DNA of 64,000 nucleotides, from NCBI GenBank assembly GCA_946221385.1, contig CAMIGX010000004.1, positions 1-64,000 on the forward strand, written 5' to 3'. The position numbers and the translations under genes were made by a program. Under the pieces are notes generated by a model. That model saw only the letters and a program-made list of their open reading frames with translations. It was not told the origin of the DNA and ran no database searches. Origin of the DNA: an uncultured Propionimicrobium sp. (lineage in GTDB: Bacteria; Actinomycetota; Actinomycetes; Propionibacteriales; Propionibacteriaceae). Below, in pieces: positions 25,834-35,545 of the stretch (position 1 is its first letter; each line of letters opens with the position of its first letter).

Positions 25834-26844
25834 TCAGCCCTGCTGGACGAATAACAGGTCGACGACGCAAGCGACCGCCGTGCCCGGAGCGATGGGCGGA
25901 TTGCCATTGCCGTTCGGGTACGCCTGGTCGCCGGGGATCTGGACCAAGACCCGGCTGCCTTCATTTTGGCCAACTAGCGCATTCCAAAGAGACTTCATGA
26001 CCCGTCCAGTGCCGGCATCAGTGGCTGGCTGTTGGCCGTAATCGTTGTAGATCTCCCGGCCGTCCCAGGTGATGCACTTGGCATGCGAGCTGAGTTGGCT
26101 GGTGGCTGCTAATTGCGGGCCGGTGCCTTGGATGAGCGGCACTGCACGCACCTGTGTCGGAGCAGCCATGCCTGCTGGGATGGTGATGGACGGTACGCCG
26201 CCGTTATCGCTGACCGATGCCATGTCAGCGGGCGCGGGAACCGGCTCACCTGACGGCCCCGTCAGTGGCACCCGAACGATGTCGACGATGAACAGCAGCG
26301 CGTCACCGGGCTGAATGTCCGCGGCGGGCTGTCCGTTCGGGTCGTAGGCGTCGCCGCTAGTCATCGCGATGGCTACTCGGCTGCCTTGCTGTTGACCGAT
26401 CAGACCAGTTGCGAAACCACGGATGACTTGATTGAGCGGGAACACCGCAGTTTCGCCGCGGATGAAGCTGGAGTCGAAGACGTCGCCAGTGCGTGCGTTG
26501 ATGCCCACATAGTGCAGCTCGACCGAGCTATTGGCGTTTTCGATCTTCGCGCCATTGCCAGGGAGGATGACCTTGGTCATGGTCTTTTCCGGTTGAAAAG
26601 GATAGGGCGCGTTGAACTCTGGCATCTGACCGAATTCGCCGCTGACGCTGATCTGGTCGAGATCACTCAGCTTGGTCATCGGCGCAGGTGGGGTCGACGG
26701 GCCGTCTGGGGTGGGCAGTGCCGAAGGCGAATCAGCCGGGGTGCTTGGTGCCGCTGACGGGTCCTTGCCGCCCTGTCCAGAGCAGCCCGTCAAAGCCAAT
26801 GCTCCAGCCACCATGCATGCCGCAATTTTGGATTGAATCTTCAC
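25834..26844 (-). CDS. FKBP-type peptidyl-prolyl isomerase lipoprotein
   Basis: 336 residues, GTG start with AAAGGGG upstream. A signal peptide with lipobox LTGC places the lipidated Cys at residue 21, followed by a Pro/Ser/Ala-rich linker. Two FKBP modules: the first (VELHYVGINARTGDVFDSS ... PLNQVIRGFATGLIGQQQGSRV) has the classic layout, and the second (LWNALVGQNEGSRVLVQIP) is more diverged, so it may be noncatalytic. It is likely an extracytoplasmic folding helper. Convergent with gluQ. Confidence 0.88.
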   Translation of the reverse strand: MKIQSKIAACMVAGALALTGCSGQGGKDPSAAPSTPADSPSALPTPDGPSTPPAPMTKLSDLDQISVSGEFGQMPEFNAPYPFQPEKTMTKVILPGNGAKIENANSSVELHYVGINARTGDVFDSSFIRGETAVFPLNQVIRGFATGLIGQQQGSRVAIAMTSGDAYDPNGQPAADIQPGDALLFIVDIVRVPLTGPSGEPVPAPADMASVSDNGGVPSITIPAGMAAPTQVRAVPLIQGTGPQLAATSQLSSHAKCITWDGREIYNDYGQQPATDAGTGRVMKSLWNALVGQNEGSRVLVQIPGDQAYPNGNGNPPIAPGTAVACVVDLLFVQQG

Positions 26845-26936
26845 CTGTCGACCCCTTTTGACGATCCAGCTGGAAAGCCTACCGGACCATGATCCTCAGT
26901 CCAGCGCGCTGACTTCGGACGCACCAACTTTGCAGC

Positions 26937-26942
26937 TAACTT
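26937..26942 (+). promoter_or_regulatory. -10 box of leaderless pafB
   Basis: TAACTT ends 7 nt before the GTG at 26950, with no ribosome-binding site between. Confidence 0.6.
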
Positions 26943-26949
26943 TGAATTC

Positions 26950-27984
26950 GTGGCTAGGCGGAAATCGGAACGGTTGATGAACCTGACGATCATGCTCTTA
27001 GTCAGCCGCCGCTTCGTCAGCCGCGCCGAGATCCAGCAACGGATCGAAGGCTATCGGGATCTCTCGCAAAGTGCTTTCGAGCGGACTTTCGAACGCGACA
27101 AGGACGAATTGCGCGCCTTGGGCGTCCCCATCGAGACCGGCAGCAATGACCCGCTGCTGGACCTAGAAGAGGGCTATCGGATCCGTCGGCAAGATTTCGA
27201 GTTGCCTGCAGTCGAATTCAGCACCGACGAAGCCGCGGTCTTGGCGTTAGCCGCAAATGTTTGGCAAGAAGTCAGCGCGGCTGATCAGGTCAATGCGGCA
27301 TTGACGAAATTAGGCGCCAGCCAGCAGCACAACGAAGACCGTCTGCATGCGTTGGTGCCGTCGATCGGCCCCCGCGAGCCGGCTTTCGACGTCATCAAAC
27401 AGGCGCTGCAAGAAAATCGCGCGGTCAGCTTCGACTATCGAGAAATCGATCGACGCAGAACTGTGCAGCCCTGGCAGCTGGCGATGCGTGGCCGGGCGTG
27501 GTACCTGTACGGCTTCGACGTTGATCGCGGCGAGCCGAGGCTGTTCAAGCTGTCACGCTTCGCGTCCAAACCAGTGCTGGGCAAGCGGCATGCCGGGCAG
27601 ATTCCCGTAGCGACCCAGATCGCCGATCGCTTCGCCGAGCTAGACGAAGACCTGACGCTGCTGTTGGCTATTCGAGACGGTGCCGGCGCGCCCTTTCGAC
27701 GCTCTGGCCAAGCTCTCGACCGCAACGAATCAGCTTGCGACCAACCGCTGGCAGCCGACCAAGCAGCGGATAGCGACCTGGCTCTTGAGCTCGCTATTCC
27801 CCAGGGCTATAGCCTTTGGCGTGTCAGGCAGCGGCGCCTCGGATTGGTCGAAAGCATCGCCTCTTTCGGATCGGATGTCATCGTCTTAGCGCCTGCAGAT
27901 GTGCGCGCTGAAGTCATCGAACATCTGCGCCGCGTCGTCGCCCAGCACGGCGGCGCAGCAGCTGAATCGGGGTCTGATCGATGA
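26950..27984 (+). CDS. pafB: WYL-domain regulator PafB
   Basis: 344 residues. N-terminal winged helix-turn-helix (KSERLMNLTIMLLVSRRFVSRAEIQ), WYL domain at about 140-220 (ENRAVSFDYREI ... QPWQLAMRGRAWYLYGFD) and a WCX C-terminal extension. PafB and PafC form a heterodimer that activates the LexA-independent DNA damage response in mycobacteria, partly with fused or paired subunits elsewhere. pafC overlaps by 4 nt. The proteasome gene pafA, next to pafBC in Mycobacterium, is not in this position. Confidence 0.92.
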   Translation: MARRKSERLMNLTIMLLVSRRFVSRAEIQQRIEGYRDLSQSAFERTFERDKDELRALGVPIETGSNDPLLDLEEGYRIRRQDFELPAVEFSTDEAAVLALAANVWQEVSAADQVNAALTKLGASQQHNEDRLHALVPSIGPREPAFDVIKQALQENRAVSFDYREIDRRRTVQPWQLAMRGRAWYLYGFDVDRGEPRLFKLSRFASKPVLGKRHAGQIPVATQIADRFAELDEDLTLLLAIRDGAGAPFRRSGQALDRNESACDQPLAADQAADSDLALELAIPQGYSLWRVRQRRLGLVESIASFGSDVIVLAPADVRAEVIEHLRRVVAQHGGAAAESGSDR

Positions 27985-28919
27985 AATCCCAAGATCAAGT
28001 CGCGCGGATGCTGGCCATCGTGCCTATGGTGCAGGCCGAGGAAGTGACGATCACGCAGCTCGCCCAGACCTTCCAAGTAAGCCCCAAGCAGATCCTCACC
28101 GACTTGGAGACGCTCTATATGTGCGGGCTGCCCGGCGGCTATCCAGATGATCTGATCGAGATTGATCTGGACGCCGCACATCAAGACGGCGTGGTCCGGC
28201 TGACGAATGCTGACTATCTGACCCGTCCGATGCGGCTGACTCCAGACGAAGTCACTTTCTTACAGGTCGCATTGCTGGTCTTGCTAGAAAGCGCCGATCA
28301 GCAACAAAGTCAAGCAGCTCAAAGTGCGCTAGAGAAGCTGACGGCGCTGTCGTCAAGCCCAATCCAAGCCGCACAAGTGCAGGTCATCTTGGCAACAGGT
28401 GACGAGCAAATCCGTTCCCAACTGCTGGCTGATATCGCGGCTGCACGTCGCGTGCAATTAACCTATGACCGCGCCGATGGACAGACGATCACTCCCATAG
28501 TCGATCCCGAGCGCATTGAATTGGTCGATGGCGTTGGATATTTACAAGCCTGGAGTCTTGATCGAGGCGATTGGCGGACGTTCAGACTCGACAGGATCGT
28601 CGCTGTCGAAGCGACCGATGCCCCCCGAGCCGACCATGGGGCAGCCCCGAAGCTGGGCGACTGGTTTGACGATGTCCCTGACGTCGCCCGCTTGCGGCTC
28701 ACCAAGCAGGCGGTCTGGGTCGCGGAATACTTCCCAGCTTTCGAGGTCGTGCCGCTAGCCGATGGGGCAGTGGAGATCACCTTGCCAGTGCGAGAATCTG
28801 CTTGGCTGGTCAGCCTCTTAATGCGGCTGGGTGATCAGGCGGTGGTCGTCGAACCAGCTGCGGCCGCCACTCTCGCCGCAGATCAGGCTCGAGTAGCACT
28901 GGCAAATTATCTCGATTGA
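27981..28919 (+). CDS. pafC: WYL-domain regulator PafC
   Basis: 312 residues. N-terminal HTH (QVARMLAIVPMVQAEEVTITQLAQTF, in pieces), WYL domain around 150-220 (ARRVQLTYDRADGQ ... YLQAWSLDRGDWRTFRLDRI) and WCX tail. The start overlaps the pafB stop (ATGA), so the partners are made in equal amounts. See pafB for role. Confidence 0.92.
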   Translation: MKSQDQVARMLAIVPMVQAEEVTITQLAQTFQVSPKQILTDLETLYMCGLPGGYPDDLIEIDLDAAHQDGVVRLTNADYLTRPMRLTPDEVTFLQVALLVLLESADQQQSQAAQSALEKLTALSSSPIQAAQVQVILATGDEQIRSQLLADIAAARRVQLTYDRADGQTITPIVDPERIELVDGVGYLQAWSLDRGDWRTFRLDRIVAVEATDAPRADHGAAPKLGDWFDDVPDVARLRLTKQAVWVAEYFPAFEVVPLADGAVEITLPVRESAWLVSLLMRLGDQAVVVEPAAAATLAADQARVALANYLD

Positions 28920-29107
28920 CCACGCAGCCGACGGCTCGGCAGAGCGTCAATAATGACCAGCTGGAATGGACGAGTAAGCTATGCAGAGCTGCCGACGAGG
29001 GCAGTAGCAGCGGACCGGCTCGTGAATCGACTTCGAGCGCCGCTTTAACTTAGAAGTGCTAGGAAGAGATGTCGCCAATCAGGCGGCTTGCACCGAGGGA
29101 GAAGGAC

Positions 29108-29365
29108 ATGCCCCAAGGCTGGGAATGGTTAATCATCCTGCTGATCGCGTTGCTGCTGTTCGGCGGCACCAAGCTAGCCGGTCTGGGCAAGGCTTCCGGC
29201 CGCGCGATCCGCGAATTCAAGGAAGAGACTAAGGGTCTAAACGACGGTAAGCCGGCCGAGTTGAACCAAGCACCGACGCAGACCACTGATGTCGTGCAGC
29301 CGCCGGTGGACACCGTGGCGCCGGTTGAGGCGGAAGTGATCAACCCGCAGCAGCCAAAGGCCTGA
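29108..29365 (+). CDS. tatA: Sec-independent translocase component TatA
   Basis: 85 residues from the ATG at 29108, with GGAGAAGGA upstream; the frame is open back to 29069 but that start lacks a site. One N-terminal membrane helix (WEWLIILLIALLLFGGTKL) followed by the amphipathic helix GLGKASGRAIREFKEETKG is the TatA signature. It oligomerises to form the export channel with TatC, encoded 58 nt downstream. Confidence 0.95.
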   Translation: MPQGWEWLIILLIALLLFGGTKLAGLGKASGRAIREFKEETKGLNDGKPAELNQAPTQTTDVVQPPVDTVAPVEAEVINPQQPKA

Positions 29366-29422
29366 GTGCTGCGTCAGCAGCTTCAAGCAGCGCAGTCTTG
29401 ACCGTCACCGCTAACCGGCACC

Positions 29423-30400
29423 GTGGGAAGTTCTGAGCAGGTCGCCGATCCAGCAAAGCGCAAGTTGGGTCGGCGTCTTCGCGCGCCCGAATGGTTGCGC
29501 AAACCGGAGATCGGCGAGGACGGTTCGATGTCGCTGGCCGATCACCTGCGCGAAATTCGCTATCGGCTCTTGGTATCGGTCTTTTTCATCATTGTCTGCG
29601 CGCTATTTTCATTCATCTTCAATCGTCAGCTGTTAGCGATCGCGACCTTTCCGGTGACGCGAGCAGTCGAGATTTACAACGGTCGTAATCCAAACGCGCT
29701 AGTGCAATTGACCACCGAAGGTGTGCTCGGCTCGTTCACGGTCTGGATGCGGCTGGGTGCGGTGGCTGGCCTGCTGCTCAGCTGCCCGATTTGGCTGTAT
29801 CAGATTTGGGCGTTCATCGCGCCTGGCCTATTAGCCAAGGAAAAGAAGGCCGCTTTACGTTTCCTTGGACCAGCAATTCCGCTTTTTCTGACCGGTGTTG
29901 GCGTGGGCTATTGGATCTGTCCACAAGGCTTCGCGGTAATGTTCCAATTCAACCCGCCAGGCGTGGTCAACCTGGTGAATCTCGGCGACTATCTGGTGCT
30001 GGAATTGCGTCTCTTGTTGGTCTTCGGTGTGGCATTCCTGTTGCCGGTCATCTTGTTGACGCTAAACAAATTCGGCATTCTGTCCGGCGAAGCGATGGGC
30101 AAGGCCCGCAACTATGCGATCTTCGGCTGTTTCGTCTTCGCCGCAGTCGCGACCCCCGGCGGCGATCCGGTCTCGATGTTGGCGCTTTCGGTGCCGATGG
30201 CTGGCATGTATGTGATGAGTGAAGTCTTGGCCAAACGTAATGACAAGAAACGCGGCCTCGGCGGAGCCAATGACGAAGTCGTCATCGGTGAACCAGAAAT
30301 CGGTGAAACCAAAATCGGCGAGCCGAATATCGGCTCAGCTGATATTGCCGTCGAATTTGAAGAACCGAATATTGAAGTCAATATCGGCGATTCGAAGTGA
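29423..30400 (+). CDS. tatC: Sec-independent translocase component TatC
   Basis: 325 residues, GTG start. Six membrane helices with the family motifs MSLADHLREIRYRL at the first cytoplasmic segment and a periplasmic loop with FTVWMRLGAV. TatC recognises twin-arginine signals. The C-terminal tail, about 45 residues, is odd: it repeats a five-residue IGEPE/IGETK/IGEPN pattern and ends acidic, and is absent from typical TatC. Likely clients nearby include the lipoprotein at 39546, whose signal has an RR pair. Confidence 0.94.
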   Translation: MGSSEQVADPAKRKLGRRLRAPEWLRKPEIGEDGSMSLADHLREIRYRLLVSVFFIIVCALFSFIFNRQLLAIATFPVTRAVEIYNGRNPNALVQLTTEGVLGSFTVWMRLGAVAGLLLSCPIWLYQIWAFIAPGLLAKEKKAALRFLGPAIPLFLTGVGVGYWICPQGFAVMFQFNPPGVVNLVNLGDYLVLELRLLLVFGVAFLLPVILLTLNKFGILSGEAMGKARNYAIFGCFVFAAVATPGGDPVSMLALSVPMAGMYVMSEVLAKRNDKKRGLGGANDEVVIGEPEIGETKIGEPNIGSADIAVEFEEPNIEVNIGDSK

Positions 30401-30493
30401 TCTTGTCACAATTTGCTCACCACTTGATTGGTGATGGGGGCCAGAAAGTTGGCATCGACGCCAGCCGGACAGGCGCTTTTTCAGCTTTGCCGC

Positions 30494-30499
30494 TAGCCT
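30494..30499 (+). promoter_or_regulatory. -10 box of leaderless lipid kinase gene
   Basis: TAGCCT lies 7 nt before the GTG at 30507. Confidence 0.6.
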
Positions 30500-30506
30500 T
30501 TCGCAG

Positions 30507-31463
30507 GTGGAACAACGACGGCCTAGACTGACGATTCTGGTCAATCCGAAATCAGGATCGGGACGAGCTGGCCGGCTAATCGGCCGCGTTCGTAGAGAAT
30601 TTAAGTCCCAAATGCCCTGGGCCGATGTCGTCGTCGTCAAATCCAAGGATTACGCCGACGCCCGCGAGCAAGCTGCACGCATCGCAGCTGAGGCAGTCCA
30701 TCCACAACCGGGTCAACGACCCGACATGCTGGTCGTCATGGGCGGTGACGGCATGGCCTCGCTGGGCATCAATGCCTGTGCTGACGCAGACCTGCAGTTG
30801 GGCATCGTCCCGGCCGGCACCGGCAATGACATCGCCCGCGGTATGGGGCTGCCCCAAGATCCGATGCAGACGGCAAAAGCCATCGCCACTGGGCAGACTA
30901 AACAGGTCGACTTGGCGTTGATTGAAGGCGATCTGGTTGACGGCAGCAAGCGCCGCTACGTCGGCTCAGTGGTCTGCAGCGGCTATGACGCGAAAGTCAA
31001 TTATCGGGTCAATAATTCTCGTTTTTGGCTTGGCAAATTCAACTATCTGTGGGCGACGCTGACCGAAATCATGAAATTGCGACCACTCAAATATCGCGTC
31101 GCTATCGACGGCGAAGAGCTCGAACTCAACGCCTTGCTGGTCGCTGTCGGTAATTCTGGGTATTACGGTGGCGGCGTCCACATCCTGCCTGACGCTGACC
31201 CCACTGACGGCCTGCTGGATGTGACGATTATCGACGACAAAGCTGGTCGCTGGACGCTGCTGCGGCTATTTCCGCAGTTGATGAGTGAGCGCTTCGTCTC
31301 TCATCCAGCGGTGACATTTCGTCGCGGCCGGGAAATCTATTTGGACGGCGACGGTCTGATCCCGATGGCAGACGGCGAAGAGCTCGGCCCGGTTCCGCTA
31401 TATATCACCTCGATGCCACGCAAACTGACCCTGCTGTGTGGTCCCTCCGGCGGGCAGAATTGA
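30507..31463 (+). CDS. Diacylglycerol kinase-like lipid kinase
   Basis: 318 residues, GTG start. DAGK catalytic domain: VNPKSGSG at 12-19, GGDG at 79-82, PAGTGND at 102-108, and a C-terminal domain with GNSGYYGGGVHILPDADPTDGLLDV (in part). Such enzymes phosphorylate diacylglycerol or related lipids, and some actinobacterial members act in phosphatidylinositol mannoside or sphingoid metabolism. The exact substrate is not visible. Between tatC and helY. Confidence 0.88.
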   Translation: MEQRRPRLTILVNPKSGSGRAGRLIGRVRREFKSQMPWADVVVVKSKDYADAREQAARIAAEAVHPQPGQRPDMLVVMGGDGMASLGINACADADLQLGIVPAGTGNDIARGMGLPQDPMQTAKAIATGQTKQVDLALIEGDLVDGSKRRYVGSVVCSGYDAKVNYRVNNSRFWLGKFNYLWATLTEIMKLRPLKYRVAIDGEELELNALLVAVGNSGYYGGGVHILPDADPTDGLLDVTIIDDKAGRWTLLRLFPQLMSERFVSHPAVTFRRGREIYLDGDGLIPMADGEELGPVPLYITSMPRKLTLLCGPSGGQN

Positions 31464-31530
31464 AAGACTGAGCCCATCTAATCCGCCACGAAGGCAGCTG
31501 GCACGACTCTGAGAGTCGATAGCGGCCCAA

Positions 31531-31536
31531 TAGAAT
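31531..31536 (+). promoter_or_regulatory. -10 box of helY
   Basis: TAGAAT lies 6 nt before the GTG at 31543. Confidence 0.55.
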
Positions 31537-31542
31537 GGTCTA

Positions 31543-34449
31543 GTGTCTTCGGCAGAACCCAGCGCTCAGATCTCGGCCAATCGCGAATTAGTTGAGAAAT
31601 TCGCTGCCGGATTTGATTTCGAACTAGACGATTTCCAGATCGCCGCCTGCGGTCACGTAGCGGCGGGCCGGGGCGTGCTGGTGGCGGCGCCGACTGGCTC
31701 AGGCAAGACCGTCGTGGGTGAATTCGCCTGTTGGCTAGCGCTGCAGACGACCCGTAAATGCTTTTACACCACACCAATCAAGGCACTGTCGAATCAGAAA
31801 TATCACGACCTCTGTGCGAAATATGGCGCGCATCGGGTCGGCCTGATCACCGGCGATCAGACCATCAACTCCGAGGCGCCCGTCGTCGTCATGACCACTG
31901 AGGTCTTGCGCAATATGATCTACGCCCGTTCCTCGACCTTGCAGGGCTTGGGCTATGTCGTCATGGACGAGGTGCACTACCTCGCCGACCGTTTTCGCGG
32001 CGCCGTGTGGGAAGAGGTCATCTTGGGGCTAGCCGCCGATGTGCAACTGGTCTCGCTCTCGGCGACAGTCTCAAATGCCGAAGAATTCGGTGAATGGCTG
32101 GACGAAGTGCGCGGCGACGTCCCCGTCGTATTGAGCGAGAAGCGACCGGTGCCGCTATTTCAACATGTCATGGTGGGAACCGAACTGGTCGAGACTTTCG
32201 CCGACGACCAACACGGCCGCAAGGTCAATCCCAAACTGCTGGCGGTGGCAAGAGCTGAGGCACGCGAGATGCGTGACGACGCCAGACGTCCCCGAGGTCG
32301 CTCTGGGAAGGGGAAACGTGACGCATCGGGCAAATTCGGCGGAGCCACCTCGCAGCGCTATCTGGACCGTCGCGGTGATCAAGGCGACCGCAAGAAGACG
32401 CTCACCCCGAGCCGCGCGCAGGTCGTCCGAGCGTTGCAAAAGGCAAATCTGCTGCCGGCGATCATCTTCATTTTCAGCCGTTCTGGTTGTGACGGGGCAG
32501 TGCGGCAATTGCTTGGCGCTGGCGTCGATCTGACCACGCCAGACGAACGCGTCCAATTGTTAGAGATCGCCGAACGGCATGCGGTCGGGCTATCCGACGA
32601 AGACAAGCAGGCGCTCGGGTGGCCGACCTTCATCGAGGCGCTCGGCCGCGGTATCGCCGCGCATCACGCGGGACTATTGCCAGCCTTCAAGGCGATCGTC
32701 GAGGAGGGTTTCGTGCGTGGCCTGCTCAAGGTCGTCTACGCCACCGAGACCTTGGCGCTGGGCATCAATATGCCGGCGCGCACCGTCGTCATCGAAAAAT
32801 TGGTCAAGTACAACGGTGAATCCCATGTCGACGTCACCCCCGGTGAATTCACTCAGCTGACCGGCCGGGCGGGACGGCGGGGGATTGACGTCGAGGGTCA
32901 CGCTGTGGTGCTTTGGCAGCCCGGCATGGATCCGCGCGCGGTCGCGTCATTGGCCAGTACCCGCACCTATCCGCTGCACTCGAGTTTTGCGCCCAACTAC
33001 AACATGGCGGTCAACCTGGTGCAGTCGATCGGACGAGAAGCTGCCCGTTCATTGTTGGAGCAGTCATTCGCGCAGTTCCAAGCGGATCGACGTATCGTCG
33101 CCCAAGCCCACCGCAGCCAAGCTGACATCGCGCGCGTCGCCGAGCTTTGGGACCAAGCCAGCTGCGAGCGCGGCGATTTCCCCGAATACGCCCAACTGCG
33201 CGAAGAGATTCATCAACTGGAATCCGAAGCCGCTCGATTGCGTCGCCAGGATCGTCGCGCGGAGATCATCGATTCACTGCTCGGCATCGATCCTGGCGAC
33301 GTCATCTACATTCCCGCTGGCAAGCACGCGGGTTGGGCGGCCGTCATCGAGACGGGCCGTCCACCATTCCCGAATCCCCTGGTCATGACGGAATCTCGGC
33401 AGATCGTGCGGCTGACCGAAGCCGATTTTCCGACCCCGACTAGGACGATTTCGCGGGTGCGAGTGCCGAAGAAATTTGACGTCCGCTCGGCTGCGGATCG
33501 CAAACAGCTGGCTAACGCGTTGACCTCCAGGCTGGCCAATATCGACACCAGCTATCAGGCCCCGGATCCAGCCCGAGACAAGATCGTCGCTGCGGAAATT
33601 GATCGGCTGCGCGCGCAGCTGCGGGCGCATCCTTGCCATAGTTGCCCTGACCGTGAGTCGCACGCCCGACTAGCTGAGGAAGCGATTCGCCTGGAACGTA
33701 GCGCCACTGCGGGACGTGAGAAGACCCGTGCCCGGGCTAATTCGATCGCCAATCAATTCGATCGGGTCTGCGCGGTACTCGACGCGCTCGGCTATCTGGA
33801 CGGTGACCAGGCGACCGATTCGGGACGGATGCTCTCGCGGATCTACAACGAGCTAGATCTGGTGTTGTGCGAGTGCATTCAGCGCGGCATCCTCGACGGG
33901 CTGGACGTCGGTCAGCTGGCCGCGGTGTTGTCGACGCTGGTCTATGAGTCGCGCGGCGGTGACGTCGGGGTCATGCATCGGATGCCTGACCGTCCCAGCG
34001 AAGCCGCGCAATCGCAAGTGCGGGCCACCTGGCGCGAAGTGGGTCTCATTGAGCGTGACAATCGCGTCGAACGCGGCCCAGCACCCGACATCGGTTTCGC
34101 TGAAACTGCCTACCAGTGGGCTGAAGGCGCCAGCCTGGCAGATGTGCTGGAAAGCTCAGAGCTACCGGCCGGCGATTTCGTCCGTTGGACGCGGCAGGTG
34201 ATCGAATTAGCCGCCCAGATCTCGTTGGCGCCGGGTACTGACCTGATCGGTCGCACAGCCAAGGGTGTGGTCGTCTCGATGCGCCGCGATCTAGCGGACT
34301 TCCGCCCAGAAATGCCAGACGAAGACGAATTGCTATCGGACTTGACCCAAGACCACGGTGACGGCGCGGGATTTCAGGTGCAATCAGCGGAAGTGAACGT
34401 CAAACGGAGCGTTGGCCTAGGCTCGCCAGAGGCCAAAAGCGGAGAGTGA
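31543..34449 (+). CDS. helY: Ski2-like DEAD/DEAH-box helicase HelY
   Basis: 968 residues, GTG start. Walker A APTGSGKT at about 49-56, DEVH box in VVMDEVHYLADRFRG, SAT motif (SLSATVSNAEEFG) and motif VI QLTGRAGRRGID. A basic insert (about 245-285, RRPRGRSGKGKRDASGKFGG in pieces) and the C-terminal DSHCT-type domain follow. It is the actinobacterial HelY, probably an RNA helicase of the Mtr4/Ski2 group. Full length. Confidence 0.94.
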   Translation: MSSAEPSAQISANRELVEKFAAGFDFELDDFQIAACGHVAAGRGVLVAAPTGSGKTVVGEFACWLALQTTRKCFYTTPIKALSNQKYHDLCAKYGAHRVGLITGDQTINSEAPVVVMTTEVLRNMIYARSSTLQGLGYVVMDEVHYLADRFRGAVWEEVILGLAADVQLVSLSATVSNAEEFGEWLDEVRGDVPVVLSEKRPVPLFQHVMVGTELVETFADDQHGRKVNPKLLAVARAEAREMRDDARRPRGRSGKGKRDASGKFGGATSQRYLDRRGDQGDRKKTLTPSRAQVVRALQKANLLPAIIFIFSRSGCDGAVRQLLGAGVDLTTPDERVQLLEIAERHAVGLSDEDKQALGWPTFIEALGRGIAAHHAGLLPAFKAIVEEGFVRGLLKVVYATETLALGINMPARTVVIEKLVKYNGESHVDVTPGEFTQLTGRAGRRGIDVEGHAVVLWQPGMDPRAVASLASTRTYPLHSSFAPNYNMAVNLVQSIGREAARSLLEQSFAQFQADRRIVAQAHRSQADIARVAELWDQASCERGDFPEYAQLREEIHQLESEAARLRRQDRRAEIIDSLLGIDPGDVIYIPAGKHAGWAAVIETGRPPFPNPLVMTESRQIVRLTEADFPTPTRTISRVRVPKKFDVRSAADRKQLANALTSRLANIDTSYQAPDPARDKIVAAEIDRLRAQLRAHPCHSCPDRESHARLAEEAIRLERSATAGREKTRARANSIANQFDRVCAVLDALGYLDGDQATDSGRMLSRIYNELDLVLCECIQRGILDGLDVGQLAAVLSTLVYESRGGDVGVMHRMPDRPSEAAQSQVRATWREVGLIERDNRVERGPAPDIGFAETAYQWAEGASLADVLESSELPAGDFVRWTRQVIELAAQISLAPGTDLIGRTAKGVVVSMRRDLADFRPEMPDEDELLSDLTQDHGDGAGFQVQSAEVNVKRSVGLGSPEAKSGE

Positions 34450-34518
34450 ACGTGCTGATTGCTCCTGAAATCCCGCGCTAGCAGCTGGTGACCTGGGACG
34501 ATGCGACCGTCGCCTGGA

Positions 34519-35529
34519 TCAGCAGGGACGCTCGGCCGGTGCCTTCTTGGCCGTCATGGCCGGATCGCGTTCGACCGAATCGCCCAGCACTTCGTCAATC
34601 CGGGTCATCAGTTCGGCAGGAATCTTGACGCCGGCAGCCTTGACATTGTCACGCACTTGCTCGGGCTTAGACGCACCGATCAGCGCAGCCGCCACATTGT
34701 CATTCTGCAACACCCAGGCGACACCCAATTGCGCCATCGTCAGGCCCAGTTCATCGGCGATCGGCTTCAGATTTTGGACGCGTTCGAGGGTCTGCTGATC
34801 TTCGGTGATGCGCTTGCTCAACGAACCGCCGACGCTAGACGCTGCCCGTGAATCCTTCGGCAGCTCCGCGCCCGGCTTGTACTTGCCGGTCAAAATGCCT
34901 TGCGCCAGCGGGCTCCAGACGATTTGCGAGATGCCCAGCTCGCGGCAGGTCGGTACGACCTGATCTTCAATGACGCGCCATAGCATCGAATACTGCGGCT
35001 GGGAGGAAATCAGCTGAATGTTGAGCTCGTCAGCCAGCTGCTTGCCGGCGCGGATCTGCTCGGCAGTCCACTCCGAGACGCCAATGTAAAGCGCCTTGCC
35101 CTGCCGCACGACGTCAGCGAAGGCGATCATGGTCTCTTCCAGTGGAGTTTCAGTGTCGAAACGGTGCGCCTGATACAGATCGACATAGTCAGTGCCCAAC
35201 CGCTTGAGCGAGCCATTGATGGATTCCATGATGTGCTTGCGCGACAGACCGCAGTCGTTATGGCCCTTAGGGCCAGTCGGCCAATAGACCTTGGTGAAGA
35301 TCTCCACGCTCTCGCGTCGTTCACCCTTGAGCGCTTCACCGAGCACTGCTTCGGCTTTGGTATTGGCGTAGACGTCCGCGGTGTCGAAAGTGGTGATGCC
35401 CTCGTCCAGTGCAGCGCGGACGCAGTCGATGGCGATGTCATTTTCGATTTGGTCACCGTGGGTTAGCCAGTTGCCGTAGGTGATCTCGCTGATCTTCAAA
35501 CCTGAATTGCCCAAATACCTGAATTCCAT
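34519..35529 (-). CDS. Aldo/keto reductase
   Basis: 336 residues from the ATG at 35529 (MEFRYLGNSGLKISEITYG), the standard family N-terminus. The frame is open further upstream to 35679 but that stretch is the antisense of a diverged leader repeat and is rejected. Catalytic Asp and Tyr in FDTADVYAN, Lys in VEIFTKVYWP and His in LYQAHRFD are present. Family members reduce aldehydes and ketones with NADPH, and this one resembles the Kvbeta/YghZ-like group. Substrate unknown. Confidence 0.9.
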   Translation of the reverse strand: MEFRYLGNSGLKISEITYGNWLTHGDQIENDIAIDCVRAALDEGITTFDTADVYANTKAEAVLGEALKGERRESVEIFTKVYWPTGPKGHNDCGLSRKHIMESINGSLKRLGTDYVDLYQAHRFDTETPLEETMIAFADVVRQGKALYIGVSEWTAEQIRAGKQLADELNIQLISSQPQYSMLWRVIEDQVVPTCRELGISQIVWSPLAQGILTGKYKPGAELPKDSRAASSVGGSLSKRITEDQQTLERVQNLKPIADELGLTMAQLGVAWVLQNDNVAAALIGASKPEQVRDNVKAAGVKIPAELMTRIDEVLGDSVERDPAMTAKKAPAERPC

Positions 35530-35545
35530 GTCTGCCAGGCTAGAC

